Source of the DNA: CAVPNY01 sp963706905
GTDB lineage: Bacteria > Chloroflexota > Anaerolineae > Anaerolineales > UBA4823
Reading direction: 5' to 3'
DNA length: 64,000 bases
NCBI GenBank assembly: GCA_963706905.1
Contig: CAVPNY010000011.1
Coordinates: forward strand, 248,001 to 312,000
Positions 1 to 8,764 of this stretch are shown piece after piece. The notes under the pieces are model-generated. The model did not search any database, had not been told where the DNA came from, and saw only the letters and a list, made by a program, of their open reading frames with translations. Numbering within the stretch: position 1 is the first letter of the stretch; each line of letters opens with the position of its first letter. A program made the translations under genes and the position numbers.

Positions 1-232
1 TATGTCTCTGCTCAAATATCTTGAAGGCCGTGGTATGCACCTGCAAATCCCACATAAGGCGGCAGTTGAAGCGTTAAAATCCAGCATATCCCCTCACAAA
101 TCTGGAACATTTCGTAAAGGAAAGCCTGGCGGCTGGCAGGACTACTATACTGCAAATAACAAGGATAAATTCAAGGAAATTGCTGGGGATTTGCTGATCC
201 AGATGGGATATGAAAAAAATTACGATTGGTAA
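1..232 (+). CDS. Sulfotransferase domain protein, C-terminal end (5' partial)
   Basis: The reading frame is open to the left window edge, so only the last ~76 residues are present. The end (FRKGKPGGWQDYYT, then DLLIQMGYEKNYDW) matches the usual C-terminus of PAPS-dependent sulfotransferases, where an FRKG motif binds the 3'-phosphate of PAPS and a conserved GYE(K) tail follows. It would transfer sulfate from PAPS to a hydroxyl, here probably on a sugar given the glycan genes that follow. Its stop lies just before the next gene's GTG start (238), suggesting one operon. The catalytic N-terminal half is outside the window, so substrate cannot be judged. Confidence 0.75.
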   Translation, partial: MSLLKYLEGRGMHLQIPHKAAVEALKSSISPHKSGTFRKGKPGGWQDYYTANNKDKFKEIAGDLLIQMGYEKNYDW

Positions 233-237
233 GTAAA

Positions 238-930
238 GTGCACACAAATACTTTGAAAAGAATAGCCGCGCTGGTGCCAATGCGGCATGATTCGCAGCGG
301 GTTCCAGGAAAAAATTATCGCATGCTGGCTGGGCGTCCATTGTATTCCTACATTCTGGAAACGCTGCTTGCCTGTCCGGAGATCTCGACAGTTGTTGTTG
401 ACACTGACAGCCCTGTGATCCAGGAAGGCTTGCGTCAGCATTACCCCACCGTGCAGGTGCTTGATCGACCAGAGCACTTGAGATCCGGTGAAGTGCCGAT
501 GAATGAAGTATTGCTGCATGATACATCGTTGGTTGAGGCGGAATTTTATCTGCAAACTCACAGCACCAACCCTTTGCTCCGCCATGAAACTATATCCGGG
601 GCAATCCAGGCAATAACGAGCCAATACCCGACATTCGACTCTTTGTTCTCGGTCACCCGGTTGCAAACACGCTTGTGGGATGCACTTGGACGGGCTGTCA
701 ATCACAACCCGGCAATCTTGCTACGAACCCAAGATCTCCCGCCCATTTATGAGGAGAACTCATGCCTCTATATATTTACCCGCCAGACGCTCTTCCAACG
801 CCGCAACCGGTTGGGTGAACGCCCGCTCATGTTTGAGATCGACTCAGCGGAAGCCTGGGATATCGATGAAGAGATTGACTTCTTGATTACAGATTTGTTG
901 ATTAGCCAGGGGTTAAGAGGGGAAGGTTAA
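238..930 (+). CDS. CMP-sugar synthetase, acylneuraminate cytidylyltransferase family (NeuA/PtmB-like)
   Basis: The protein is about 230 aa, the normal size for CMP-NeuAc/CMP-legionaminate/CMP-KDO synthetases. The N-terminal nucleotide-binding motif reads PMRHDSQRVPGKN, matching the family's PARxGSKRxPGKN, and the C-terminus FEIDSAEAWDID matches the conserved EIDSxxxxDID. It should couple CTP to a 2-keto sugar acid and release pyrophosphate. GTG at 238 is chosen; TTG at 226 is a possible alternative and would overlap the upstream stop. No neuB or neuC homologue is in the window, so the activated sugar is unknown. The SDR and DUF115 genes just downstream fit a nonulosonic-acid module. Confidence 0.85.
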   Translation: MHTNTLKRIAALVPMRHDSQRVPGKNYRMLAGRPLYSYILETLLACPEISTVVVDTDSPVIQEGLRQHYPTVQVLDRPEHLRSGEVPMNEVLLHDTSLVEAEFYLQTHSTNPLLRHETISGAIQAITSQYPTFDSLFSVTRLQTRLWDALGRAVNHNPAILLRTQDLPPIYEENSCLYIFTRQTLFQRRNRLGERPLMFEIDSAEAWDIDEEIDFLITDLLISQGLRGEG

Positions 931-970
931 TTAAATCAAAGCCAGGGATATATACTGGCTGGAATCCCAA

Positions 971-1975
971 ATGGAAAAATTAAAAATGACGACAGTTCTA
1001 TTCTCTGCGCCTTACATGATCCCATACCTGGACCGATTTCGTCCTCTGTTTGATCGTTATGGGATTGACTTGATCGTTCCAGAGGTACAGGAGCGATTGG
1101 AAGAAGACCAAATCCTGGCCTATGCTGGGCAGTTTGATGGCGCAATCTGCGGGGATGATCGCTATACTAAACAAGCCATTCTGGCATGTGCGCCGCGTCT
1201 TAAGGTAATCTCAAAGTGGGGAACGGGAATTGACTCGATCGATGCAGAATTTGCCAAGAGTCTGGGCATTTTGGTGGGGCGCACACCTAACGCCTTTACA
1301 ATGGCGGTCGCTGATACAGTCATGGGTTATTTGCTGGCATTTGCCCGCCAGCAACCCTGGATGGACCGGCAGCTAAAGAGTGGGAAATGGGCAAAAATTC
1401 AAGGGCGTTCGTTAAGTGAATGTACCTTGGGAGTGGTTGGAGTAGGCTATATTGGTAAAGCTATCTTGCACCGGGCGCGTGCCTTCGGGATGCGTTTGTT
1501 GGGGAACGATATCGTTGATATTGACCCGGAATTCTTGTTGGAACACGGTGTTGAGATGGCTCCGTTGGATAGCTTGCTTGCCCAATCCGATTTTGTCAGT
1601 CTGAACTGTGACCTCAACCCAAGCAGTTTTCACCTGATTAATTGGGAGAAACTGAGGGTAATGAAATCTACTGCAATCCTGGTAAACACATCCCGCGGCC
1701 AGGTAGTCGATGAGCCGGCTTTGATTGATGCGCTGAAGAGAGGCAAGCTTGCTGGAGCCGCCTTAGATGTTTTCGAAGAAGAACCGCTTCCATTGGAACA
1801 CCCGTTCCTCAAAATGGATAATGTCATGCTGGCGGCGCATAATGCAAATTCAAGCCCTACAGCCTGGGAGCGCGTGCATCGCAACACGATTCGGACTCTC
1901 TTTGAAGGATTGGGGATTCACTTGGATGATGAACGGCTTGCAAGCGAAATCGACAATACTAAACACACTCCTTAA
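971..1975 (+). CDS. D-isomer-specific 2-hydroxyacid dehydrogenase (phosphoglycerate dehydrogenase-like)
   Basis: The 334-aa protein has the NAD-binding Rossmann motif GVGYIG near residues 155-160. It also has the family's catalytic residues: Arg in NTSRGQVVDE (~242), Glu in DVFEEEP (~270) and His in AAHNANSS (~291). It should reversibly oxidise a D-2-hydroxyacid to the 2-keto acid with NAD(P). It lacks the extra ACT domain of full-length SerA. ATG 971 is used; ATG 986 is also possible. Its place between a CMP-sugar synthetase and an SDR suggests a role in making or tailoring a modified sugar acid rather than serine, but that is inference. Confidence 0.85.
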   Translation: MEKLKMTTVLFSAPYMIPYLDRFRPLFDRYGIDLIVPEVQERLEEDQILAYAGQFDGAICGDDRYTKQAILACAPRLKVISKWGTGIDSIDAEFAKSLGILVGRTPNAFTMAVADTVMGYLLAFARQQPWMDRQLKSGKWAKIQGRSLSECTLGVVGVGYIGKAILHRARAFGMRLLGNDIVDIDPEFLLEHGVEMAPLDSLLAQSDFVSLNCDLNPSSFHLINWEKLRVMKSTAILVNTSRGQVVDEPALIDALKRGKLAGAALDVFEEEPLPLEHPFLKMDNVMLAAHNANSSPTAWERVHRNTIRTLFEGLGIHLDDERLASEIDNTKHTP

Positions 1976-1984
1976 CTGAGGCAG

Positions 1985-2776
1985 ATGATTATGACCTATT
2001 CAACATACCTATCTAATTCTTCACCTCGGACGGTGTTAATAACTGGTGCTGCAGGGGGGATTGGTCGCGCCACCGTGCGCCTGTTTGCTGACTATGGTTG
2101 GCAGGTGATTGGCGTAGATCGAGCCGCTTTTGGTGAAGCTTTTCCTGATTCAGGTATTTTTATCCAATCCGATATCTCCAAACCCGAGAATCTAGAAGAT
2201 ATTTTCCGCCAGGCGAAATCTTTTTCTCCCAGTTTGGATGCATTAATCAACAACGCAGCTGTGCAGATCGCCAAACCGTTGTTAGAGACAAGTGTTGAAG
2301 AGTGGGATGCAGTAATGGTTTCCAACCTGCGGGCTGTATTCCTGGCTGTGAAGCTGGCTCATCCTTTGATGCGTACGGCTGGTAAGGGAGCGATTGTAAA
2401 TGTTTCATCTGTTCATGCGGTGGCGACTTCAGCTCAGATCGCCAGCTACGCGGCCAGCAAAGGAGGCTTATTGGCTCTGAGCCGGGCGATGGCAATCGAA
2501 TTTGCCCCGGACCAGATCCGGGTTAATGCTATTCTTCCCGGTGCAGTTGATACTCCCATGCTGCGTGCCGGACTATCACGTGGCCATGTTGGGAAGGGCT
2601 CTCTCCCTGAACGGCTTGAGAATCTGGCCAGTAAGACTGTGATTGGTCGAGTGGGTAAGCCCGAAGAAATTGCTCATGCGATTTACTTTCTGGCTGATGA
2701 GACCCAGTCTTCGTTTATGACGGGTCAGGCATTAATCGTTGATGGTGGAGCCACAGCTCGCTTGAGTACCGAATGA
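1985..2776 (+). CDS. SDR family NAD(P)-dependent oxidoreductase
   Basis: This is a classical short-chain dehydrogenase of 263 aa. It has the TGAAGGIGR cofactor motif near residue 20, NNAA near residue 88, catalytic Ser in NVSSVHA and the YAASK active-site motif. The C-terminal MTGQALIVDGG is typical of 3-oxoacyl-ACP reductase-like SDRs. In Campylobacter-type legionaminate clusters the PtmA oxidoreductase is an SDR next to the CMP-sugar synthetase PtmB, so this may play a comparable role. ATG 1985 and ATG 1991 are both plausible starts; GAGG at 1978-1981 is better spaced for 1991. The stop overlaps the next gene by four bases (ATGA), indicating translational coupling. Confidence 0.88.
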   Translation: MIMTYSTYLSNSSPRTVLITGAAGGIGRATVRLFADYGWQVIGVDRAAFGEAFPDSGIFIQSDISKPENLEDIFRQAKSFSPSLDALINNAAVQIAKPLLETSVEEWDAVMVSNLRAVFLAVKLAHPLMRTAGKGAIVNVSSVHAVATSAQIASYAASKGGLLALSRAMAIEFAPDQIRVNAILPGAVDTPMLRAGLSRGHVGKGSLPERLENLASKTVIGRVGKPEEIAHAIYFLADETQSSFMTGQALIVDGGATARLSTE

Positions 2777-3618
2777 GCGAAATAACGAAAGGCGCTAAAC
2801 GCCTCCTCTCTCCATCCTTGCAAGGATCTGCCCGGAAAACCTGGTATACGCTGCATCGCGCCCGCCAATGGCCGTCAGCGACTTTCCATCCCTGGCGTCG
2901 GACCAGCATGCATCACCTGGCTAATTTCAGGAATGCCTATCAAGGGAAGCGCTGCTTTATCATTGGGAATGGTCCCAGTCTAAAACAGACTGATCTTTCC
3001 CGGCTGCAGGGAGAATATACCTTTGGGATGAATCGTATTTACCTTTTGTTTCCCGACTTGGGTTTTACAACGACCTTCTTTCTGTCTGTGAATGATCTCG
3101 TGATTGAGCAATGCGCCTCAGATATCCTGGCTTTGCCAATTCCAAAGTTTTTATCCTGGCGCTCACATAATATCATTCACACCCATTTGGGAAACGATGG
3201 GCATCTTCCTGAGATACCACCATTGGTCTTTTTACATACCACCTATACTGGTCCGCGTTTTGCCAACGATGCCCGCCAGCGTGTGTGGGAAGGAGCGACG
3301 GTCACGTATGTAGCCTTGCAATTGGCTTACCATATGGGTTTCAGCCAGGTGATCCTGATTGGTGTTGATCATAACTTTACGACTCAAGGAAAACCGAATA
3401 CGACTGTCATCTCTCAAGGCGATGATCCCGATCACTTTGCAGGGAATTACTTTGGTAAAGGTTTTCGGTGGCAGTTGCCTGATCTGGTTACTTCTGAGCA
3501 AGCTTATGCCATGGCGCAAGCAGCTTATACCCATGCAGGCAGGGAAATCCTGGATGCAACTGTTGGTGGAAAATTGGCTGTCTTTCCAAAGGTTGAATAT
3601 GGTTCGCTGTTTGTGTAG
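2773..3618 (+). CDS. DUF115 / MptE-like protein related to Maf glycosyltransferases
   Basis: The 281-aa protein carries the DUF115 hallmark FIIGNGPSL near residue 62 and the core strand motif QVILIGVDHNF near residue 195. The family includes archaeal 6-hydroxymethylpterin diphosphokinase (MptE) and bacterial Maf proteins that transfer nonulosonic acids to flagellin; sialyltransferases with a GNGPSLK motif are another similar group. It starts inside the preceding SDR stop (ATGA). Given the CMP-sugar synthetase two genes upstream, a transferase that uses a CMP-activated sialic-like sugar is the most economical reading, but the substrate is inferred only from context. Confidence 0.7.
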   Translation: MSEITKGAKRLLSPSLQGSARKTWYTLHRARQWPSATFHPWRRTSMHHLANFRNAYQGKRCFIIGNGPSLKQTDLSRLQGEYTFGMNRIYLLFPDLGFTTTFFLSVNDLVIEQCASDILALPIPKFLSWRSHNIIHTHLGNDGHLPEIPPLVFLHTTYTGPRFANDARQRVWEGATVTYVALQLAYHMGFSQVILIGVDHNFTTQGKPNTTVISQGDDPDHFAGNYFGKGFRWQLPDLVTSEQAYAMAQAAYTHAGREILDATVGGKLAVFPKVEYGSLFV

Positions 3619-3645
3619 CTCTCGGTTATCTAAGAGGTCATCCTG

Positions 3646-5163
3646 GTGAATAAAGAATCGTTCTTTGGCCAATCGCGCATCTTCCTGGGGGTGGTTTTAT
3701 TGATTCTCTTTGGATTGGGATTGGGAATCCGCCTGTATGATCTCAAAGATCCCCCATTGGATTTTCATCCAACGCGCCAATTGCGATCTGCGATCATTGC
3801 TCGTGGGATGTATTACCGGGATTCTCCTACTGCAGATGGCTGGAAACGCGAGCGCGCCATCGACCAGCTTAAGGGGCACGATCTGATCGAGCCACTCGTC
3901 TTCGAGTTGATCGTTGCGAAAACTTATCAGCTGATCGGCTCTGAGCAATTGTGGGTGGCACATGTTTACGGTTCTATATTCTGGCTTATTGGCGGCCTGG
4001 CGCTTTATTTGCTGGCCAGTGCTATGACTAATCCGGATGGAGGCGTGATTGCTGTCATCTATTACCTATTCCTGCCTTTTGGGGTGAGCGCTAGCCGGAG
4101 TTTCCAACCTGATCCGTTGATGGTCATGGGGATCATTCTATCCTTATGGGCGCTTTATCGGTGGTATCAAAAACCGACCTGGGGGAACACAATTCTAGCT
4201 GGAACCCTGGCTGGTTTAACAATATTCATCAAAGCCGTAGCGCTCTTTCCAATCTTGCCAGCCCTGGCGGCATTGATTTTAGTGGGCAAGGGTTTACGAA
4301 AGTCAATTAAAGATCCCCAGGTATGGGTGTTGGGTACATTAACAGTCTTGCCAGCATTGGTTTATCATATATATGGGGTGTATGTGCTGGGATCGCTTTC
4401 CAGCCAGTTTGAAGGTCGCTTTTTCCCAGAGATGTGGCGAGACCTAGGTTTCTATATCAACTGGTTTGAACTTGCCCGTGATATTGTTGGGTTTGCCCCA
4501 ATTTTTGTTGCGTTGCTCGGGGTGCTTTTATTCAGATCCGCGCCTCTGCGCGCTTTTGGGATTGCCTTATGGGTCGGGTATGGGTTGTATGGTATGACCT
4601 TTTCATACCACATCACATCGCATACGTATTACCACCTGCCCTTGATACCAATCATTGCCCTCTCGCTCGCGCCTCTGGCTGCACTGGTTTTCCAACCGCT
4701 GATCTCCTTGAGACCAATAATTTTGATTCGAATTGTGGTATCGGGCATACTGCTGTTTGGTGTTCTGGTTAATTTGTGGTTTGTGCGCCTGACACTGATC
4801 CGAGAAGACTATAAGAACGAGCCAGCCTTCTGGGAAAATATCGGGGAATTGCTGGGGCATAATGAATCGGTGATTGCCCTGACTCAGGATTATGGAAATC
4901 GTCTGGCGTATTTTGGTTGGACCACTCCTAAATTATGGTTGACAACTGGCGCATTGAACTATCGTGAGTTAAAGGGGAGACCGCCGATTGAGATCCAGGA
5001 ATGGTTCGAGAAGAAGACCGGCAACAAAGATTTTTTCCTGATCACCATGTTCAACCAGCTTGAGAACCAGCCAGAATTGAAGGAAATCCTTTACGATAAC
5101 TATGAAATCTATGCCCAAGGGGATGGTTATATAGTTTTTGATCTGCGTGAGCTCAAGAAATAG
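3646..5163 (+). CDS. GT-C fold membrane glycosyltransferase (GT39/ArnT-like)
   Basis: This 505-aa protein has about ten predicted hydrophobic spans and begins with an N-terminal membrane anchor. Its first external loop (DLKDPPLDFHPTRQ) resembles the acidic loop of PMT/ArnT-type transferases that use polyprenyl-phosphate sugars. GTG at 3646 is preceded by AGAGG with suitable spacing. It probably adds a sugar to a lipid-linked or protein acceptor on the outer face of the membrane. Donor and acceptor are not deducible. Confidence 0.75.
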   Translation: MNKESFFGQSRIFLGVVLLILFGLGLGIRLYDLKDPPLDFHPTRQLRSAIIARGMYYRDSPTADGWKRERAIDQLKGHDLIEPLVFELIVAKTYQLIGSEQLWVAHVYGSIFWLIGGLALYLLASAMTNPDGGVIAVIYYLFLPFGVSASRSFQPDPLMVMGIILSLWALYRWYQKPTWGNTILAGTLAGLTIFIKAVALFPILPALAALILVGKGLRKSIKDPQVWVLGTLTVLPALVYHIYGVYVLGSLSSQFEGRFFPEMWRDLGFYINWFELARDIVGFAPIFVALLGVLLFRSAPLRAFGIALWVGYGLYGMTFSYHITSHTYYHLPLIPIIALSLAPLAALVFQPLISLRPIILIRIVVSGILLFGVLVNLWFVRLTLIREDYKNEPAFWENIGELLGHNESVIALTQDYGNRLAYFGWTTPKLWLTTGALNYRELKGRPPIEIQEWFEKKTGNKDFFLITMFNQLENQPELKEILYDNYEIYAQGDGYIVFDLRELKK

Positions 5164-5175
5164 CCCATTTTACAT

Positions 5176-6177
5176 ATGGAATCCCAACCACTCGTATCGA
5201 TTATTACGCCATCGTATAACCAGGCTGATTTTCTGAGATACACCCTCCGTTCAGTGCTGGCGCAAGATTATCCTGCAATTGAATATATTGTTGTTGATGG
5301 GGGCTCTAATGATGGCAGCCGTGAGATCATCCAGGAATATTCACCAGAATTAGCGTGGTGGGTATCAGAGAAAGATTCTGGGCAAGCGGAGGCAATCCAT
5401 AAAGGGATGGTAAGAGCCCGTGGAAATATAGTCGCCTGGCTTAACTCGGATGATATCTATTTGCCGGGCACGGTCTCTGAGGCGGTGAATGCCTTCCGAG
5501 CCAGTCCTCATACCAACATGGTGTTTGGTGACGCAATCACGATTGATGCTCAAGGCCGGCCGCTTAATACCTTGATCTTTCAGGATTGGGGGCTGGTTGA
5601 CTTGCTAGCTTTCCGGATTATTTGTCAGCCAGCCGTCTTTATGCGCCGGTGGGTGTATGAAAATTCCGGGGGCCTGGATAAGAACTATCACTTTATGCTT
5701 GACCATTTCCTTTGGATTCATATCGCCCGGTCAGGTCCTATCCAACATGTACCTGGTTTTTGGGCAGCAGCCCGGCAGCATGCTTCTGCCAAGAATGTCG
5801 CACACGCGCCGGGATTTGGAATGGAAACACTGCGTATTTTGGATTGGATCATGGAACAACCTGATCTTGAAGAGTTATTCGAACAAAATCATCGCAAAAT
5901 CCTGGCAGGCGCATACCGGCTCAATGCACGTTATTTACTGGATGGCAATCAACCACGCTCTGCTTTGAAGTCGTACTGGAAAGCGCTGTTGAACGACCCA
6001 AGATACACCTTGCGCCATTGGCACCGGATGGTTTTTGCGATGTTAAGCTTGATCGGCGCCCAGGGGACAGAGAGTTGGTTTCGGCGCTACCAGGAGAAAC
6101 GTCGTCCGGTGTTGGCGGCTCAGAGCTTCCAGGGCTGGCCAGGTTTGTGCCTGGAAGGTGGACAGGAATTATCTTAG
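5176..6177 (+). CDS. Family 2 glycosyltransferase
   Basis: The 333-aa protein opens with VSIITPSYNQADFLR and IEYIVVDGGSNDGS, the nucleotide-sugar binding start of GT2 enzymes, and has AWLNSDDIY as the metal-binding DXD-type motif near residue 92. It is cytoplasmic and would add one sugar to a growing glycan. Its N-terminal domain is clearly paralogous to that of the GT2 at 7125. Its last bases overlap the chosen start of the next gene. Confidence 0.87.
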   Translation: MESQPLVSIITPSYNQADFLRYTLRSVLAQDYPAIEYIVVDGGSNDGSREIIQEYSPELAWWVSEKDSGQAEAIHKGMVRARGNIVAWLNSDDIYLPGTVSEAVNAFRASPHTNMVFGDAITIDAQGRPLNTLIFQDWGLVDLLAFRIICQPAVFMRRWVYENSGGLDKNYHFMLDHFLWIHIARSGPIQHVPGFWAAARQHASAKNVAHAPGFGMETLRILDWIMEQPDLEELFEQNHRKILAGAYRLNARYLLDGNQPRSALKSYWKALLNDPRYTLRHWHRMVFAMLSLIGAQGTESWFRRYQEKRRPVLAAQSFQGWPGLCLEGGQELS

Positions 6178-7115
6178 CTAAAGATAGTTCATCTAGACAA
6201 CCGATCCTTGTCACCGGTGCCCACCGTTCTGGAACGACCTGGGTTGGAAAGGTGCTGGCTGCCGATCCGCAGGTGGCTTATATCAGCGAGCCGCTAAATG
6301 TCTGGCATCGTCCAGGGGTCATGCGCATCCCAATCCAAAGCTGGTATAGCTATATCTGCCTGGATAATGAAAATGTGTATTATCAAGCTCTTTTAGATAC
6401 ACTTTCATTTCATTATCACCTGGGTAGCGAAATCTTGTCGCTTCGCTCGCTAAAGGATACTCTTCGGATGGGGCGGGATTTGAGTATCTTTACTCGAGGT
6501 AGATATTCCCACCAGCGTCCTTTGCTAAAAGACCCTTTTGCAGTCTTTTCTGCACAGTGGTTTGCACAGCGTTTGGGTTGCCAGGTCGTTTTTGTTGTCC
6601 GTCATCCGGCAGCTTTTGTTAGCAGTTTGATCCGTTTGGAATGGCCATTTGATTTGCGCGACTTATTGGATCAGCCTTTATTAATGCGGGATTGGTTGGA
6701 ACCTTACCGAGATGAAATCGAGAGGATGGTGGTTGAACCACGGGATGTGATTACTCAGGGAAGTCTGCTTTGGAAATTGATTTATCAGGTGGTCTTTCGT
6801 TTGAAGGAGCAAAGCTCAGATTTCCATTTAACCCGGCATGAAGATTTGTCAATCGATCCGGTTAACAGATACCAACATCTCTATGCTGCCTTGAGTTTGA
6901 ATTATTCACCCAGGGTAGAGGAGACGATCCTCGCTCTAAGCAATACTGGCAATCCCAAAGAGGTATCCACAAACGCTGCTCATTCTGTATATCTGGATAG
7001 TTGGGCAAATCTGAAGAATTGGAAAAAGCGCTTGAGTCGAGAAGATATAGCCCGAATCCGGCAAATTAGCGAGCCAGTTGCAGGTTTGTATTATTCGGAA
7101 GAGGACTGGGAGTAA
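6147..7115 (+). CDS. Sulfotransferase family protein
   Basis: The PAPS 5'-phosphosulfate motif GAHRSGTTWVGK lies close to the N-terminus, and the 3'-phosphate motif VVFVVRHPAAFVSSLI lies in mid-protein. Both are diagnostic for sulfotransferases. The frame is open from 6018, but that would overlap the upstream GT2 by 160 bases. GTG at 6147 places the first motif about 23 residues in and is preferred. It lies between two paralogous GT2 genes, so the acceptor is likely a sugar of the surface polysaccharide. This is the second of three sulfotransferases in the window. Confidence 0.8.
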   Translation: MPGRWTGIILAKDSSSRQPILVTGAHRSGTTWVGKVLAADPQVAYISEPLNVWHRPGVMRIPIQSWYSYICLDNENVYYQALLDTLSFHYHLGSEILSLRSLKDTLRMGRDLSIFTRGRYSHQRPLLKDPFAVFSAQWFAQRLGCQVVFVVRHPAAFVSSLIRLEWPFDLRDLLDQPLLMRDWLEPYRDEIERMVVEPRDVITQGSLLWKLIYQVVFRLKEQSSDFHLTRHEDLSIDPVNRYQHLYAALSLNYSPRVEETILALSNTGNPKEVSTNAAHSVYLDSWANLKNWKKRLSREDIARIRQISEPVAGLYYSEEDWE

Positions 7116-7124
7116 TCCTTAAGA

Positions 7125-7922
7125 ATGAGCGCTGAGATAAGATCGCGCGTATCAGTGGTCACGCCTTCCTACAACCAGGCCGCATTTCTCGAGGAGACTA
7201 TCTGTTCGGTATTAGATCAAGATTATCCAAACCTGGAATACTTTATCATGGATGGGGGCTCGACAGATGGCAGCCTGGAGATAATCAAGAAATATTCACA
7301 TCGCCTGGCTGGATGGATTTCGGAGCCCGACCGAGGCCAGACCGATGCCATTAATAAAGGCTTTGCCAGGGCAACAGGACAGGTCTTCGCCTGGTTGAAC
7401 TCAGATGATACGTACCAGCCGGGAGCGATTGCTGAGGCGGCAGCTTATCTGGATTCACATCCTGAGGCAGGCATGGTATATGGAGATGCTAACCTGATCG
7501 ATGAATCAGGCGATTTAATCGGCCGATTTCCAGCCCGCCAGACAGATTATCGCCGCTTAAGGCGGGGGTTTGTCCATATTCCTCAGCAAGCCTCATTCTT
7601 CCGTGCCGACTTGTGGTATCAGGTTGGACCGCTAGATCCGACATTCTATTTCGCGATGGATTATGATCTATGGGTCAGACTGTCTCGCGTAGCTTACCTG
7701 GAGTATTATCCACGATTATGGGCCAATTTCCGCTTGCATGGCAATGCTAAATCTGTGGCCTCCGATGACCGTTGCTGGCCTGAAATGTTGAGAGTGCACC
7801 AGCGGGAGGGGGGCAACTGGTTTTCCTGGTTAGTTTTCAAAGCGAAAATCCGCCCGCTGGTATATGGCTGGTTACCGCTGCGTTTGAAAATCTGGATCAG
7901 GCACCTCACTCCTGTTATTTGA
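7125..7922 (+). CDS. Family 2 glycosyltransferase
   Basis: A 265-aa GT2 with VSVVTPSYNQAAFLE, LEYFIMDGGSTDGS and FAWLNSDDTYQ, the same motif order as the GT2 at 5176. It is about 70 residues shorter at the C-terminus than that paralogue. It begins nine bases after the sulfotransferase stop and ends just before the ABC permease start, consistent with one transcript. It should add a hexose-type residue in the cytoplasm before export. Confidence 0.87.
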   Translation: MSAEIRSRVSVVTPSYNQAAFLEETICSVLDQDYPNLEYFIMDGGSTDGSLEIIKKYSHRLAGWISEPDRGQTDAINKGFARATGQVFAWLNSDDTYQPGAIAEAAAYLDSHPEAGMVYGDANLIDESGDLIGRFPARQTDYRRLRRGFVHIPQQASFFRADLWYQVGPLDPTFYFAMDYDLWVRLSRVAYLEYYPRLWANFRLHGNAKSVASDDRCWPEMLRVHQREGGNWFSWLVFKAKIRPLVYGWLPLRLKIWIRHLTPVI

Positions 7923-7930
7923 AAGGATCT

Positions 7931-8764
7931 ATGGAAAACATCAATCAGGTTCCAATTTACGATTCAGCCAAGCACCGTTCAACCGCGTTGGAAGAATTGC
8001 AGGCGATCTTGAAATACCGCCACCTGGTGGTGCAATTCACCAGGCGCGATATCCTGACTCGTTACAAACGTTCTGTCCTGGGTGTCGCGTGGACAATGTT
8101 GAACCCGCTGGGGACGATGTTGATCCTGACGATAGTGTTCTCTACTGCCTTTGGACAATCACAACCTGGCTACGCGGTTTATGTACTGACCGGTTTATTG
8201 GCATGGAACTTCTTTTCCCAATCTACGAATGCAGCTATCGTTCACTTGGTTTGGGGCGGCGGACTGTTGAAGAGGATATATCTTCCCAGGACGGTGTTTG
8301 CCGTTTCAGCAATTGGGGTTGCGCTGGTTAATATCACCTTATCTTTCGTTCCGTTGATTATTGTTATGTTGGTCGTGGGAACCCCAATCAGGTGGACGAT
8401 CCTTTTTACTCCTATCCCGGTGTTGTTTCTGGCGATGTTTTCGCTAGGTCTCGGACTTTTGATTTCCACGGTGGCGATTTATTACACCGATGTTGCTGAA
8501 ATGTACCAGATCTTATTGACAGCCTGGTTTTATCTGACCCCGATAATCTACACGCCGGAGATTCTTCCTGAACGATACCGGCTCTTGATTGTCTATTTGA
8601 ATCCGATGTATCACCTGATTACTTTATTTCGAGAACCTATCTATTTGGGCAAGATTCCGGGGATGGGGGAAATCCTTATCTGCGCGCTAATTTCCTTGGT
8701 TTCTTTGTTGGTTGGATGGATGGCATTCACCAGTAAGGCAGATGAGTTTGCATACCGTGTCTGA
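7931..8764 (+). CDS. ABC-2 type polysaccharide/polyol-phosphate export permease (Wzm-like)
   Basis: The protein is about 277 aa with six hydrophobic spans and the family signature near the start (FTRRDILTRYKRSVLGVAW), characteristic of Wzm/TagG/KpsM export permeases. ATG 7931 is preceded by GAAAGGA (7921-7927); the upstream TTG at 7919 is less likely. It forms the membrane channel with the ATPase encoded next, moving a finished lipid-linked glycan across the membrane. Confidence 0.9.
   Translation: MENINQVPIYDSAKHRSTALEELQAILKYRHLVVQFTRRDILTRYKRSVLGVAWTMLNPLGTMLILTIVFSTAFGQSQPGYAVYVLTGLLAWNFFSQSTNAAIVHLVWGGGLLKRIYLPRTVFAVSAIGVALVNITLSFVPLIIVMLVVGTPIRWTILFTPIPVLFLAMFSLGLGLLISTVAIYYTDVAEMYQILLTAWFYLTPIIYTPEILPERYRLLIVYLNPMYHLITLFREPIYLGKIPGMGEILICALISLVSLLVGWMAFTSKADEFAYRV

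Noticed and set aside
220..705. 161-aa frame opposite the CMP-sugar synthetase
   Set aside because: An antisense shadow of a well-supported gene.
6018..6146. N-terminal extension of the sulfotransferase
   Set aside because: It lies inside the preceding GT2 gene, and the conserved PAPS motif does not need it.
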